Below are positions 54,157 through 64,000 of a stretch of 64,000 bases of DNA, piece after piece. This DNA is from Luteibacter aegosomaticola. GTDB taxonomy: Bacteria > Pseudomonadota > Gammaproteobacteria > Xanthomonadales > Rhodanobacteraceae. A program made the position numbers and the translations under genes. Under the pieces are notes generated by a model that ran no database searches, had not been told where the DNA came from, and saw only the letters and a program-made list of their open reading frames with translations. The stretch is from NCBI RefSeq assembly GCF_023078475.1, contig NZ_CP095741.1, positions 1,674,001 through 1,738,000 on the forward strand, written 5' to 3'. The first letter of the stretch is position 1; every line of letters starts with the position of its first letter.

Positions 54157-55852
54157 AGGCCTGGGCGGCTTTGCGTTTGGCGCGGTCTTCGTCGCGCAGT
54201 TCGCGGCGGAGGATCTTGCCCACGTTCGTCTTCGGCAGCGAGTCGCGGAACTCGATCTGCTTGGGCCGCTTGTAGCCGGTGAGCTTCTCGCGGCAGAACT
54301 CGCGCAGCGCTTCTTCGGTCAGTGACGGGTCCTTACGCACCACGAAGATCTTCACCACTTCGCCCGAGTGCTCGTCATCGACACCCACCGCCGCCACTTC
54401 GGCGACGCCGGGGTGGCTCATGACAATGTCTTCGATCTCGTTCGGGTACACGTTGAAACCGGAGACCAGGATCATGTCCTTCTTGCGGTCCACGATGTAC
54501 AGGTAGCCGTTGGCGTCCATCTTGGCGATGTCGCCGGTGCGCAGCCAGCCGTTCGCGTCGAGCACCTTGGCCGTCTCGTCCGGACGGTTCCAGTAGCCCT
54601 TCATCACCTGCGGGCCCTTGATGCACAGCTCGCCCACTTCGCCGATGGGCAGTACGGTGCCGTCATCGGCCCAGATCTGCACATAGGTCGAAGGAATGGG
54701 CAGGCCGATGGAGCCGTTGTATTCCTTCAGGTCGAGCGGGTTGATGCACGCGGCCGGCGAGGTTTCGGTGAGGCCGTAAGCCTCGGCCAGGGTCACGCCC
54801 GTCGTCTTCTTCCAGCGCTCGGCCACGGCACGCTGCACGGCCATGCCGCCACCCAGGGACAGGTGCAGGCGGGAGAAATCTAGCTCGGCGAAGCCCGGGG
54901 TGTTCAGCAGGCCGTTGAACAGCGTGTTGACGCCGGTGATGGCCGTGAACTTTTCCTTGGAGAGCTCCTTGACGAAGCCCTTCATGTCGCGCGGATTGGT
55001 GATCAGCAGGTTCATGGCACCCAGGCGGGTGAAGACCAGGCCGTTCGCCGTCAGCGAGAAGATGTGATACAGCGGCAGCGCGGTGACGATCACTTCCTCA
55101 CCCGCGGTGGCCGCGGTGCTGATCCAGGCATCGGCCTGCAGCATGTTCGCGATCATGTTGCGGTGGGTGAGCATGGCGCCCTTGGCCACGCCGGTCGTAC
55201 CGCCGGTGTACTGCAGGAACGCAATATCGTCGTGGCCCACGTCCACGCTGGGCATGGCGTGCGCCTTGCCGCGCGCGACCGCGTCATTGAAGCGGGTCTG
55301 CTTCGGCAGCTTGTAGGCCGGCACTTCCTTGCGGATGTGCTTGACCACGAAGTTGATGATGCTGCCCTTGGGGAAGCCGATGAGATCGCCCACGCCGGTG
55401 GTGATGACGTGTTCGACGCGCGTGCCGGGCAGGGCTTCCTGCACGGTGTGCGCGAAGTTATCCAGGACTACGATCGCCTTGGCGCCGGAGTCTTCCAGCT
55501 GGTGGTGCAGTTCGCGGGTCGTGTACAGCGGGTTCGTGTTGACCACGGTGAGGCCGAGGCGCAATGCGCCGAACAGCACCACGGGATACTGCAGCAGGTT
55601 CGGCAGCATGATCGCGAGGCGGTCGCCCTTCTTCAGGCCGAGTTCGCCCGAGAGGAAGCCGGCGAAGGCGGTGGAGAGCTCGTCGATCTGGCCGTAGGTC
55701 AGGACCTTCCCGAAGTTCTTGTACGCGGGGCGGTCACGAAATTTCTGAAACGATTCCTCGAAGACCGCCGCAACGGAGCGGTATGCGTTGACGTCGATGT
55801 CGGCCGGCACGCCAGCCGGGTAGTGGGCAAGCCACGGGCGCTCGTTGCTCAT
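54155..55852 (-). CDS. fadD: Long-chain acyl-CoA synthetase
   Basis: 565 residues from [15 protein letters not shown]-binding motif [36 protein letters not shown], and the C-terminal [28 protein letters not shown] with GKILRREL (catalytic Lys) are as in FadD. Activates fatty acids for beta-oxidation or lipid use. Confidence 0.93.
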   Translation of the reverse strand: MSNERPWLAHYPAGVPADIDVNAYRSVAAVFEESFQKFRDRPAYKNFGKVLTYGQIDELSTAFAGFLSGELGLKKGDRLAIMLPNLLQYPVVLFGALRLGLTVVNTNPLYTTRELHHQLEDSGAKAIVVLDNFAHTVQEALPGTRVEHVITTGVGDLIGFPKGSIINFVVKHIRKEVPAYKLPKQTRFNDAVARGKAHAMPSVDVGHDDIAFLQYTGGTTGVAKGAMLTHRNMIANMLQADAWISTAATAGEEVIVTALPLYHIFSLTANGLVFTRLGAMNLLITNPRDMKGFVKELSKEKFTAITGVNTLFNGLLNTPGFAELDFSRLHLSLGGGMAVQRAVAERWKKTTGVTLAEAYGLTETSPAACINPLDLKEYNGSIGLPIPSTYVQIWADDGTVLPIGEVGELCIKGPQVMKGYWNRPDETAKVLDANGWLRTGDIAKMDANGYLYIVDRKKDMILVSGFNVYPNEIEDIVMSHPGVAEVAAVGVDDEHSGEVVKIFVVRKDPSLTEEALREFCREKLTGYKRPKQIEFRDSLPKTNVGKILRRELRDEDRAKRKAAQA

Positions 55853-55979
55853 GTACGGGACGGACTCCTGGAAAATGTGGCGATCGCACGGCAGGCTCGT
55901 CGTATGATCGGAGCGATTGGAGCATACGCGCGCGTATAGCATCAAGCCGCATTGCAACGCGCCACAAAAGGGGCAATAC

Positions 55980-56417
55980 ATGCTGCGTCATAAGGCCTTG
56001 GCCACCTTACTCCTCACGGCCCTCGCTGTCGTCAGCGGCTGCCACCGTACACCGGATGACGAGCAGGTCCGCAAGGCGATCGCCGCGGCCGAGGCGGGAG
56101 CAGAGGCTGGCAGTGCCAGCGACACGGTCGGTGGGCTTTCCGATGATTTCGATGGTAACGGTGGCCAGCTCGCCAAGCGCGACCTCGCGAACCTGGTACG
56201 CGTATTCGCCCTGCGCGGGCAGAAAGTGCATGCGCTGGTCGGGCCCATCTCGGTTGAGAAGCGCGGTGACCGGCAGGTCGCAACCTTTACCGTCACGCTA
56301 ACCGCTGGCGCGGGCGTGTTGCCGGAAAACGCCGGTGCCTATGAGGTGGAAACCGGCTGGCGCAAGGACGGCAGCGAATGGCATTGCTTCACCGCCACCT
56401 GGAAGCGCGCCCTATGA
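55980..56417 (+). CDS. Small lipoprotein
   Basis: 145 residues from [21 protein letters not shown] with a lipobox VSGC and Cys21 as acylation site. The rest is mixed alpha/beta with [26 protein letters not shown] and a C-terminal [18 protein letters not shown]. No named domain is recognised. Divergent from fadD and separated by about 130 bases. Confidence 0.8.
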   Translation: MLRHKALATLLLTALAVVSGCHRTPDDEQVRKAIAAAEAGAEAGSASDTVGGLSDDFDGNGGQLAKRDLANLVRVFALRGQKVHALVGPISVEKRGDRQVATFTVTLTAGAGVLPENAGAYEVETGWRKDGSEWHCFTATWKRAL

Positions 56418-56418
56418 G

Positions 56419-56513
56419 GTAGGAGCCCACCCTGTGGGCGACGCCTTTCGCGATAACGCTGCAGGGCCTGCGACGTTGGGGCGAAAGATGTCGCCCACAG
56501 GGTGGGCTCCTAC
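56419..56513. repeat. Long palindromic repeat, copy 3
   Basis: Same ends as copies 1 and 2, inner arms GCGACGCCTTTCGC and GCGAAAGATGTCGC, followed at once by the terminator for the lipoprotein and acnA. Confidence 0.9.
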
Positions 56514-56521
56514 GATGAATC

Positions 56522-56553
56522 AAAAAAAAGGCCCGGTTTCCCGGGCCTTTTTT
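56522..56553. terminator. Bidirectional terminator between lipoprotein gene and acnA
   Basis: A-run, GGCCCGG, loop TTTC, CCGGGCC, T-run. Strong stem, usable from both strands. Confidence 0.93.
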
Positions 56554-56554
56554 C

Positions 56555-59299
<2,745 letters not shown>

Positions 59300-59497
59300 G
59301 CTGTACTCCTGGCGTGGCTTGCTTTAGCTGGGGAGGCCTGGCGGCCCCGGGTGGGGGCGCCAAAGCGTCGATTATCGCGCAGTCTGCGGCTCGTATGCGA
59401 CCGCCGTGAGACCCGGCGTCCGTTACAATGCCCGGCCCGGGGCGCGCACGAGCGCGACTACGGCGAGAAATCCCTAAAAGCATGAAGCGGGGGGCGG

Positions 59498-60460
59498 ATG
59501 GGCGCAAACGTATTTGATGGCACACAGCGTTCGATGATTTCGATGGCCCTGTCATCCGTATCCCTGCGCGACCTCGCGCTGGTCCAGGCCGTGGCCCGCG
59601 AAGGGAGCTTCAATAGCGCCGCCCGGGCCATGTACATCAGTGCCTCGGGGCTTTCGCACCAGGTGCAGAAAGTGGAGCAGGCCCTGGGCATGCCCCTGTT
59701 CGAGCGCGGCGGGCGCCGGGTCGTCCCCACGTCGGCCGGTCAGCGTCTGTTGGGGTACATCGAGGGGGTGCTGTCGGCCGCCGAACACCTCGAGCACGCG
59801 GCGCGCGCCGGCGATGTGGCGTTTGGCGGCGAGCTGCGCCTCGGCGTGCCTTCCACCCTCGGGCCGTACCTGCTGCCCCATGTGATCGAACCGTTCCCGC
59901 AGCGCTTTCCTGGCGCACGACTGACCATTTCCGAAGGCAAGCCGCGTGGCCTGCTGCGCCGGCTGGGCGAGGGTGAGCTCGATGCCGTGCTGGCGCCACC
60001 GAGCGCCACGGCCACCGGGCTGGATTCCACGGCGCTGTTCTTTGAGCCGTATGAGCTGATGTTGCACAAAGGCCACCCGCTGGCCGGACAGGCCGAGGTG
60101 GCGCTCACCGAACTCGATGCGGCGGATGCCACGCTGATGGCGGAAAGCCACGGCAATGGCGTGTCCGACCTGGGCATGCCGGGTGCGGCGCGGCCTGAGC
60201 GTATCCAGGATCTTTCGATCGAGAGCCTGGCCACCCTGGTGGCGCTGCGCGGTGGCTATACGCTGGTGCCGGTGCTGGCGCACGACCGCCTGCAGTCGAT
60301 CCCGAACGTGGTGCTGGCTGCGGTGGCCGGCGCGCGCCCGGGCCGGCATATCGCGCTGTACTGGCGCAGCGCCTCGCCCTGGCGTGACGACCTGGCCGGC
60401 TTCGCGGACCTCCTGCGCACGCTGGCCACGACCATCCCCGGCCTGGACGCCGCCAGCTAA
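59498..60460 (+). CDS. LysR-family transcriptional regulator
   Basis: 320 residues. N-terminal helix-turn-helix LRDLALVQAVAREGSFNSAARAMYISASGLSHQVQKVEQALGMPLFERGGRRVVPT, then a LysR substrate-binding domain similar to OxyR/CynR. Shorter starts at 59534 and 59543 would also fit; the first has GGGGGGCGG before it. Divergent from acnA, which it might control. Confidence 0.9.
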   Translation: MGANVFDGTQRSMISMALSSVSLRDLALVQAVAREGSFNSAARAMYISASGLSHQVQKVEQALGMPLFERGGRRVVPTSAGQRLLGYIEGVLSAAEHLEHAARAGDVAFGGELRLGVPSTLGPYLLPHVIEPFPQRFPGARLTISEGKPRGLLRRLGEGELDAVLAPPSATATGLDSTALFFEPYELMLHKGHPLAGQAEVALTELDAADATLMAESHGNGVSDLGMPGAARPERIQDLSIESLATLVALRGGYTLVPVLAHDRLQSIPNVVLAAVAGARPGRHIALYWRSASPWRDDLAGFADLLRTLATTIPGLDAAS

Positions 60461-60478
60461 TAAAACGCCGGACACCCC

Positions 60479-60641
60479 GTAGGAGCCCACCCTGTGGGCG
60501 ACATCTTTCGCCTCAGGCCCCACGCCGCAGGCCCTGTGGCGTTTTGGCGAACGGCGTCGCCCACAGGGTGGGCTCCTACAATTGGACGAACGGCGTCGCC
60601 CACAGGGTGGGCTCCTACATTTAGGCGAACGGCGTCGCCCA
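60479..60641. repeat. Long palindromic repeat, copy 4, with partial copies
   Basis: Full element 60479-60579, followed by a second right arm (to 60618) and a truncated third starting TAGGCGAACGGCG. Right-arm duplication by recombination or slippage. Confidence 0.88.
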
Positions 60642-60656
60642 TGGGGTTTGATGGCG

Positions 60657-61283
60657 TTAGAAGCCGTTGTCGAGGGTCGAGCCGGTTAGGAGGCCGCGGG
60701 CGAGCATGGCGGTTTTCTTGGTCTGGAACAGCATGTGCCATTGGCGGCCGCCGAGCTGGTGCCAGAGCACCGCCGAGCGCACCGCGGCGAGCAGCGAGGC
60801 GCGGACGCGATCAACGTTGGCCTTCTGCTGGAGATGGGTGGGGTTGCCGGTGACCATCACACGTGGCTTCAGTGTCGACAGCGTGGTGGCGTAGAGCTCG
60901 GCCAGGCGCGCGGCGACGTTCGGATGCGTCAAGCCGAAATGCTCGACCTGGCGCTGCGTAGCGACGATACCTTCATGCAAACGGTTGCCCAACGTGCGGT
61001 TGCGCGCCAGCGAGCGCTCGAGGCGCAGCACGGTCACGCCCATGCGCATCACGGCGACATCGCGCGTGCTTTCGTCGAACTGGTTCACGAGCGTACGCAG
61101 GCCGCGGCGCACGCCGGCCACGTTGCCATACACGCCGGCGACGGTGTCCGAATCGATACGGAACACGCTGGCGAGGCTGGCCTCGTAAGCCACCTCATCG
61201 CAGCGGCCTTCGGTGGCCAGCTGGTGGGCCAGTGCAGCACCCTGGAATACGCCGGCCAGGGCCAGGACGCGTTCTTCATTCAT
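60657..61283 (-). CDS. hflD: HflD lysogenization regulator-like protein
   Basis: 208 residues, all helical. RVLALAGVFQGAALAHQLATEGRCDE, MRMGVTVLRLERSLARN, RLAELYATTLSTLKPRVMVTGNPTHLQQ and RVRASLLAAVRSAVLWHQLGG match HflD. In E. coli it lies after mnmA, as here. Confidence 0.94.
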   Translation of the reverse strand: MNEERVLALAGVFQGAALAHQLATEGRCDEVAYEASLASVFRIDSDTVAGVYGNVAGVRRGLRTLVNQFDESTRDVAVMRMGVTVLRLERSLARNRTLGNRLHEGIVATQRQVEHFGLTHPNVAARLAELYATTLSTLKPRVMVTGNPTHLQQKANVDRVRASLLAAVRSAVLWHQLGGRQWHMLFQTKKTAMLARGLLTGSTLDNGF

Positions 61284-61309
61284 GGAAGCAACTCACGTTG
61301 GTGCAGTTT

Positions 61310-61438
61310 GTAGGAGCCCACCCTGTGGGCGACGCCGTTCGCCATAACGCCACAGGGCCTGCGGCGTGAGGCCTGCGGCGTGAGGCCTGCGGCGTGAGGC
61401 CTGAGGCGAAAGATGTCGCCCACAGGGTGGGCTCCTAC
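61310..61438. repeat. Long palindromic repeat, copy 5
   Basis: Ends as the other copies; the centre is lengthened by three tandem 14-base units at 61356-61397. Lies between hflD and mnmA. Confidence 0.9.
61356..61397. repeat. Three tandem GGCCTGCGGCGTGA units inside palindromic repeat copy 5
   Basis: Three perfect 14-base units expand the centre of the repeat. Likely slippage product. Confidence 0.85.
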
Positions 61439-61446
61439 GAGGGGGT

Positions 61447-62541
61447 TCATTCGAGGCCACCGTAGGCGGCGTCGGTCGTGGCGATGACGGCGCCGCCGAG
61501 GCATTCGTCGCCGTCGTAGAGCACCACCGACTGGCCGGGCGTGACGGCGCGCTGGGGCTCGTCGAAGGTGATGTGCAGCGTATCGGCGCGGACCTCTACC
61601 GTGCAGGCCTGGTCGGCCTGGCGGTAGCGGGTCTTCGCCGTGCAGCGGAAGGAAAGGGCAGGCGGTTCGCCCGCCACCCACGTGGCATCGGTGGCGAACA
61701 GGCGGGTGGATTGCAGCCAGCGGTTTTCACCACCCTGGGCCACGATCAGCGTATTCGTGGCCACATCCTTGCCGACGACGTACCACGGCTCATTCGGCGC
61801 ATCCGCACGGCCGCCGATACCCAGGCCGTTGCGCTGGCCCAGCGTGTAATACATGACGCCCTGGTGCTCGCCGACCTTGCGGCCATCCGGGTCCACCATG
61901 GCGCCGGGCTTCGCCGGCAGGTACTGCGCCAGGAATGCGCGGAAATCGCGCTCGCCGATGAAGCAGATGCCGGTGGAATCCTTCTTCGCCGCCGTCGGCA
62001 GGTTCGCCTCGCGGGCCATGTCGCGCACGACGGGCTTCTCGATCTCGCCTACCGGGAACAGCGTGGCCGAAAGCTGGCGCTGCCCGAGCGCATGCAGGAA
62101 GTAGGTCTGGTCCTTTGCCGCATCGACGGCGCGAAGCAGGCGGTAACGGCCTTCGTAAAAATCTACGCGCGCGTAGTGGCCCGTCGCGATCTTCTCCGCG
62201 CCGAGGGCCTGGGCGTGCTCAAGGAAGGTCTTGAACTTGATCTCGCGGTTGCACAGCACGTCCGGGTTGGGCGTGCGGCCTGCGGCGTATTCGGCCAGGA
62301 AGTGCTCGAAGACACCGTCCCAGTACTCGCCGGCGAAGTTCCGGGCATGGAAGGGGATGCCCAGCCGGCCGCAGACAGCGACCGCATCGCGGCGGTCATC
62401 ATCGGTGGTGCAGGGGCCGGAGCGGTCATCCTCTTCCCAGTTCTGCATGAACATGCCTTCCACCTCGTGGCCGGCTTCTTTCAGCAGAATCGCCGCGACC
62501 GAGGAGTCGACCCCGCCGGAAACGCCCAGGATCACTTTCAC
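61447..62541 (-). CDS. mnmA: tRNA-specific 2-thiouridylase
   Basis: 364 residues. PP-loop [15 protein letters not shown], catalytic cysteines in [12 protein letters not shown] and [14 protein letters not shown], then [10 protein letters not shown] and ARYR-type tRNA-binding. Adds sulfur at U34 of tRNA Lys/Glu/Gln. The start overlaps the nudJ stop by 4 bases. Confidence 0.98.
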   Translation of the reverse strand: MKVILGVSGGVDSSVAAILLKEAGHEVEGMFMQNWEEDDRSGPCTTDDDRRDAVAVCGRLGIPFHARNFAGEYWDGVFEHFLAEYAAGRTPNPDVLCNREIKFKTFLEHAQALGAEKIATGHYARVDFYEGRYRLLRAVDAAKDQTYFLHALGQRQLSATLFPVGEIEKPVVRDMAREANLPTAAKKDSTGICFIGERDFRAFLAQYLPAKPGAMVDPDGRKVGEHQGVMYYTLGQRNGLGIGGRADAPNEPWYVVGKDVATNTLIVAQGGENRWLQSTRLFATDATWVAGEPPALSFRCTAKTRYRQADQACTVEVRADTLHITFDEPQRAVTPGQSVVLYDGDECLGGAVIATTDAAYGGLE

Positions 62542-63026
62542 GTGCGGGCATCCGGCAACAGGCTGGACACGGTATCCAGCGGGTAGCGGCGCCCATCAAG
62601 CCAGGCATCGATGGTGCTCAGGATCAGCGGGCTGCGCAGGCGCGGGCCCAGGGCCTCGATCTCGTCACGGCGCAGCCAGATCGCCCGGCGGATGCCGGTA
62701 TCGAGCGTGCGGGTGGCGTCATGGGCCACCGAGCGGCCGCTGAAGCCGAAACGCAGCACCTGTTCGCCGTGCTCCTGGCTCATCCATTGCCAGACGCCAA
62801 GGAAGGCATCCAGTTCGACCGTGTGGCCGGTTTCTTCCAGCGTCTCGCGCACCGCGGCGGCCTGCAGGCTCTCACCCGGATCGAGGTGGCCAGCGGGCTG
62901 GTTGTACGCCAGTTCGCCGAAGATCTCCTCTTCGACGATGAGGTAGCGGTCACCGTGTGCGATGACGCAAGCGACCGTCACACGGGGGCACCACACGTTT
63001 TCGGCCGGGGCTGCGGTCTGGGTCAT
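62538..63026 (-). CDS. nudJ: NudJ-like phosphatase
   Basis: 162 residues. Nudix box [23 protein letters not shown] is intact. Neighbouring mnmA and hflD give the same order as E. coli nudJ-mnmA-hflD, which supports NudJ over a generic Nudix hydrolase. Likely thiamine pyrophosphate or nucleotide phosphohydrolase. Confidence 0.92.
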   Translation of the reverse strand: MTQTAAPAENVWCPRVTVACVIAHGDRYLIVEEEIFGELAYNQPAGHLDPGESLQAAAVRETLEETGHTVELDAFLGVWQWMSQEHGEQVLRFGFSGRSVAHDATRTLDTGIRRAIWLRRDEIEALGPRLRSPLILSTIDAWLDGRRYPLDTVSSLLPDART

Positions 63027-63116
63027 CTGACGAATGGGAGGGGGTGGCTCTGGAAAAAGACATATTGTGCCATCACCTGTGGAAATCGACCCCGTAAGGG
63101 CTCGAAATCCGGTGTA

Positions 63117-63122
63117 TATAAT
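63117..63122 (+). promoter_or_regulatory. Possible -10 box of clpS
   Basis: A perfect TATAAT 28 bases before the clpS ATG; a clear -35 at 16-18 bases is missing. A start near 63130 would give a leader of about 20 bases. Confidence 0.45.
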
Positions 63123-63150
63123 CGAATCGCGTACCGAAGGTTCTTACTTA

Positions 63151-63483
63151 ATGTCCCAGGAACACGAACACGATCAGGAAAACGAGCGCGGACACGGCCT
63201 GGCCATCGAAACCGCTCGTCCCGAGACGGCGAAGCCCCCGTTGTTCCAGGTCGTCTTGCTGAACGACGACTTCACACCGATGGATTTCGTGGTTGAGGTG
63301 CTACGGAGCTTTTTTGGCATGGACCAGGAACGGGCGGTCCAGGTGATGCTCCATGTACACACCAGGGGGAAGGGCGTGTGCGGAGTATTCACTCGCGAGG
63401 TGGCAGAAACGAAGGTGACCCAGGTAAATGAATACTCACGGTCCCATCAGCACCCGCTGTTATGCACTATGGAAAAGATGTAG
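63151..63483 (+). CDS. clpS: ATP-dependent Clp protease adapter ClpS
   Basis: 110 residues from [14 protein letters not shown]. Core [45 protein letters not shown] and the N-degron pocket residues are typical. Delivers N-degron substrates to ClpA, the next gene. The upstream in-frame start lies in poor coding sequence. Confidence 0.96.
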   Translation: MSQEHEHDQENERGHGLAIETARPETAKPPLFQVVLLNDDFTPMDFVVEVLRSFFGMDQERAVQVMLHVHTRGKGVCGVFTREVAETKVTQVNEYSRSHQHPLLCTMEKM

Positions 63484-63561
63484 CAGATCCCCCATCTGGA
63501 GTTCATGCGGCACTAACAAGGGCTAAGAACCCGCCGCCCACAGCTATCGGAGACGGTCCGT

Positions 63562-64000
63562 ATGTTCAGCAAGGATCTCGAAGTCACCATTGGGCACTGC
63601 TATAAGCAGGCCCGGGAGCAGCGCCACGAGTTCATGACCGTGGAGCATCTCCTGCTCGCCCTCACGGAAAACACCTCCGCCCTGGCCGCCCTGCGTGCCT
63701 GTGGCGTGGATTTGCCCCGCCTTTCGGCGGATCTGCAGCGGATCATCGCTGAAACCGTCCCGGTCCTCCCCGCCGGCGACGAGCGTGACACCCAGCCCAC
63801 CCTGGGCTTCCAGCGTGTGCTCCAGCGCGCGGTCTACCATGTCCAGTCCTCGGGCCGGAAGGAAGTGACCGGCGCCAACGTTCTTGTCGCGATCTTCGGC
63901 GAAAAGGACAGTCACGCGGTCTATTTCCTGCACCAGCAGGAGATTACCCGTCTGGACGTGGTCAATTACATTTCCCACGGCATCGCCAAGATCAGCGATG
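63562..64000 (+). CDS. clpA: ATP-dependent Clp protease ATP-binding subunit ClpA (partial, cut by right edge)
   Basis: First 146 codons, MFSKDLEVTIGHCYKQAREQRHEFMTVEHLLLALTEN and FQRVLQRAVYHVQSSGRKEVTGANVLVAIFGEKDSHAVYFL, the N-terminal ClpA/Clp_N repeat domain that binds ClpS. The AAA+ domains lie outside the window. GGAGACGGTCCGT precedes the ATG. Confidence 0.97.
   Translation, partial: MFSKDLEVTIGHCYKQAREQRHEFMTVEHLLLALTENTSALAALRACGVDLPRLSADLQRIIAETVPVLPAGDERDTQPTLGFQRVLQRAVYHVQSSGRKEVTGANVLVAIFGEKDSHAVYFLHQQEITRLDVVNYISHGIAKISD

Overview
The window looks like chromosomal DNA of a high-GC gammaproteobacterium of the Xanthomonadales/Lysobacterales, most likely Rhodanobacteraceae (Luteibacter/Dyella/Rhodanobacter-like). 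This rests on the antibacterial Xanthomonadales-type type IV secretion system (X-T4SS), a TrpR-like gene heading the his operon, the alaS-csrA-tRNA-Ser order, the nudJ-mnmA-hflD order and abundant GTAGGAGC-type palindromic repeats. Taxonomy is inferred from gene content only.

Region 1 (1-28071, all on the minus strand) is one continuous X-T4SS island. Read in the direction of transcription it runs virB7-B8-B9-B10-B11-B1-B2-B3-B4-B5-B6, then five tandem secreted DUF4189-type paralogs, then an array of immunity-effector pairs, then a small secreted protein, and finally virD4, cut by the left edge. The effectors (X-Tfe) all end in the glutamine-rich XVIPCD secretion domain recognised by VirD4: a GH73-like glucosaminidase, two GH19-like muramidase/chitinase-fold enzymes, an NlpC/P60-like cysteine peptidase and a class 3 lipase. 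Each is preceded by one or two genes for signal-peptide-bearing proteins that look like periplasmic immunity proteins (X-Tfi). One further effector survives only as a remnant (N-terminal 22 codons joined out of frame to an XVIPCD tail) behind two retained immunity paralogs. No relaxase, integrase or oriT is visible, so the system is best read as a contact-dependent killing machine rather than a conjugation apparatus.

Region 2 (28072-29067) is about 1 kb without a convincing gene. It holds a 9-bp-stem hairpin, two CRP/Clp-like half-site pairs and a run of ten G.

Region 3 (29068-40784) is housekeeping: pncC, recA, recX, alaS, csrA, tRNA-Ser(GCU), a secreted OB-fold-like protein, a globin, tRNA-Pro(CGG), hisS, an unusually long histidine/aromatic ammonia-lyase, and a convergent RcsB-like response regulator. 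Region 4 (40892-48276) is a complete histidine operon (trpR-like regulator, hisG-D-C-B-H-A-F-IE), tightly overlapped, with a clear promoter and a TrpR-operator-like palindrome in the leader. Region 5 (48376-64000) holds arsC, rluB with a long Gly/Arg tail, scpB, scpA, dinB, a PilZ protein, an acyl-CoA synthetase, a lipoprotein, acnA, a LysR regulator, hflD, mnmA, nudJ, clpS and the start of clpA. Five long palindromic repeats lie between genes of regions 4 and 5, several next to strong terminators.

Biologically the main interest is the first region: a modular, visibly recombining effector/immunity island bracketed by the secretion machinery that exports the effectors.
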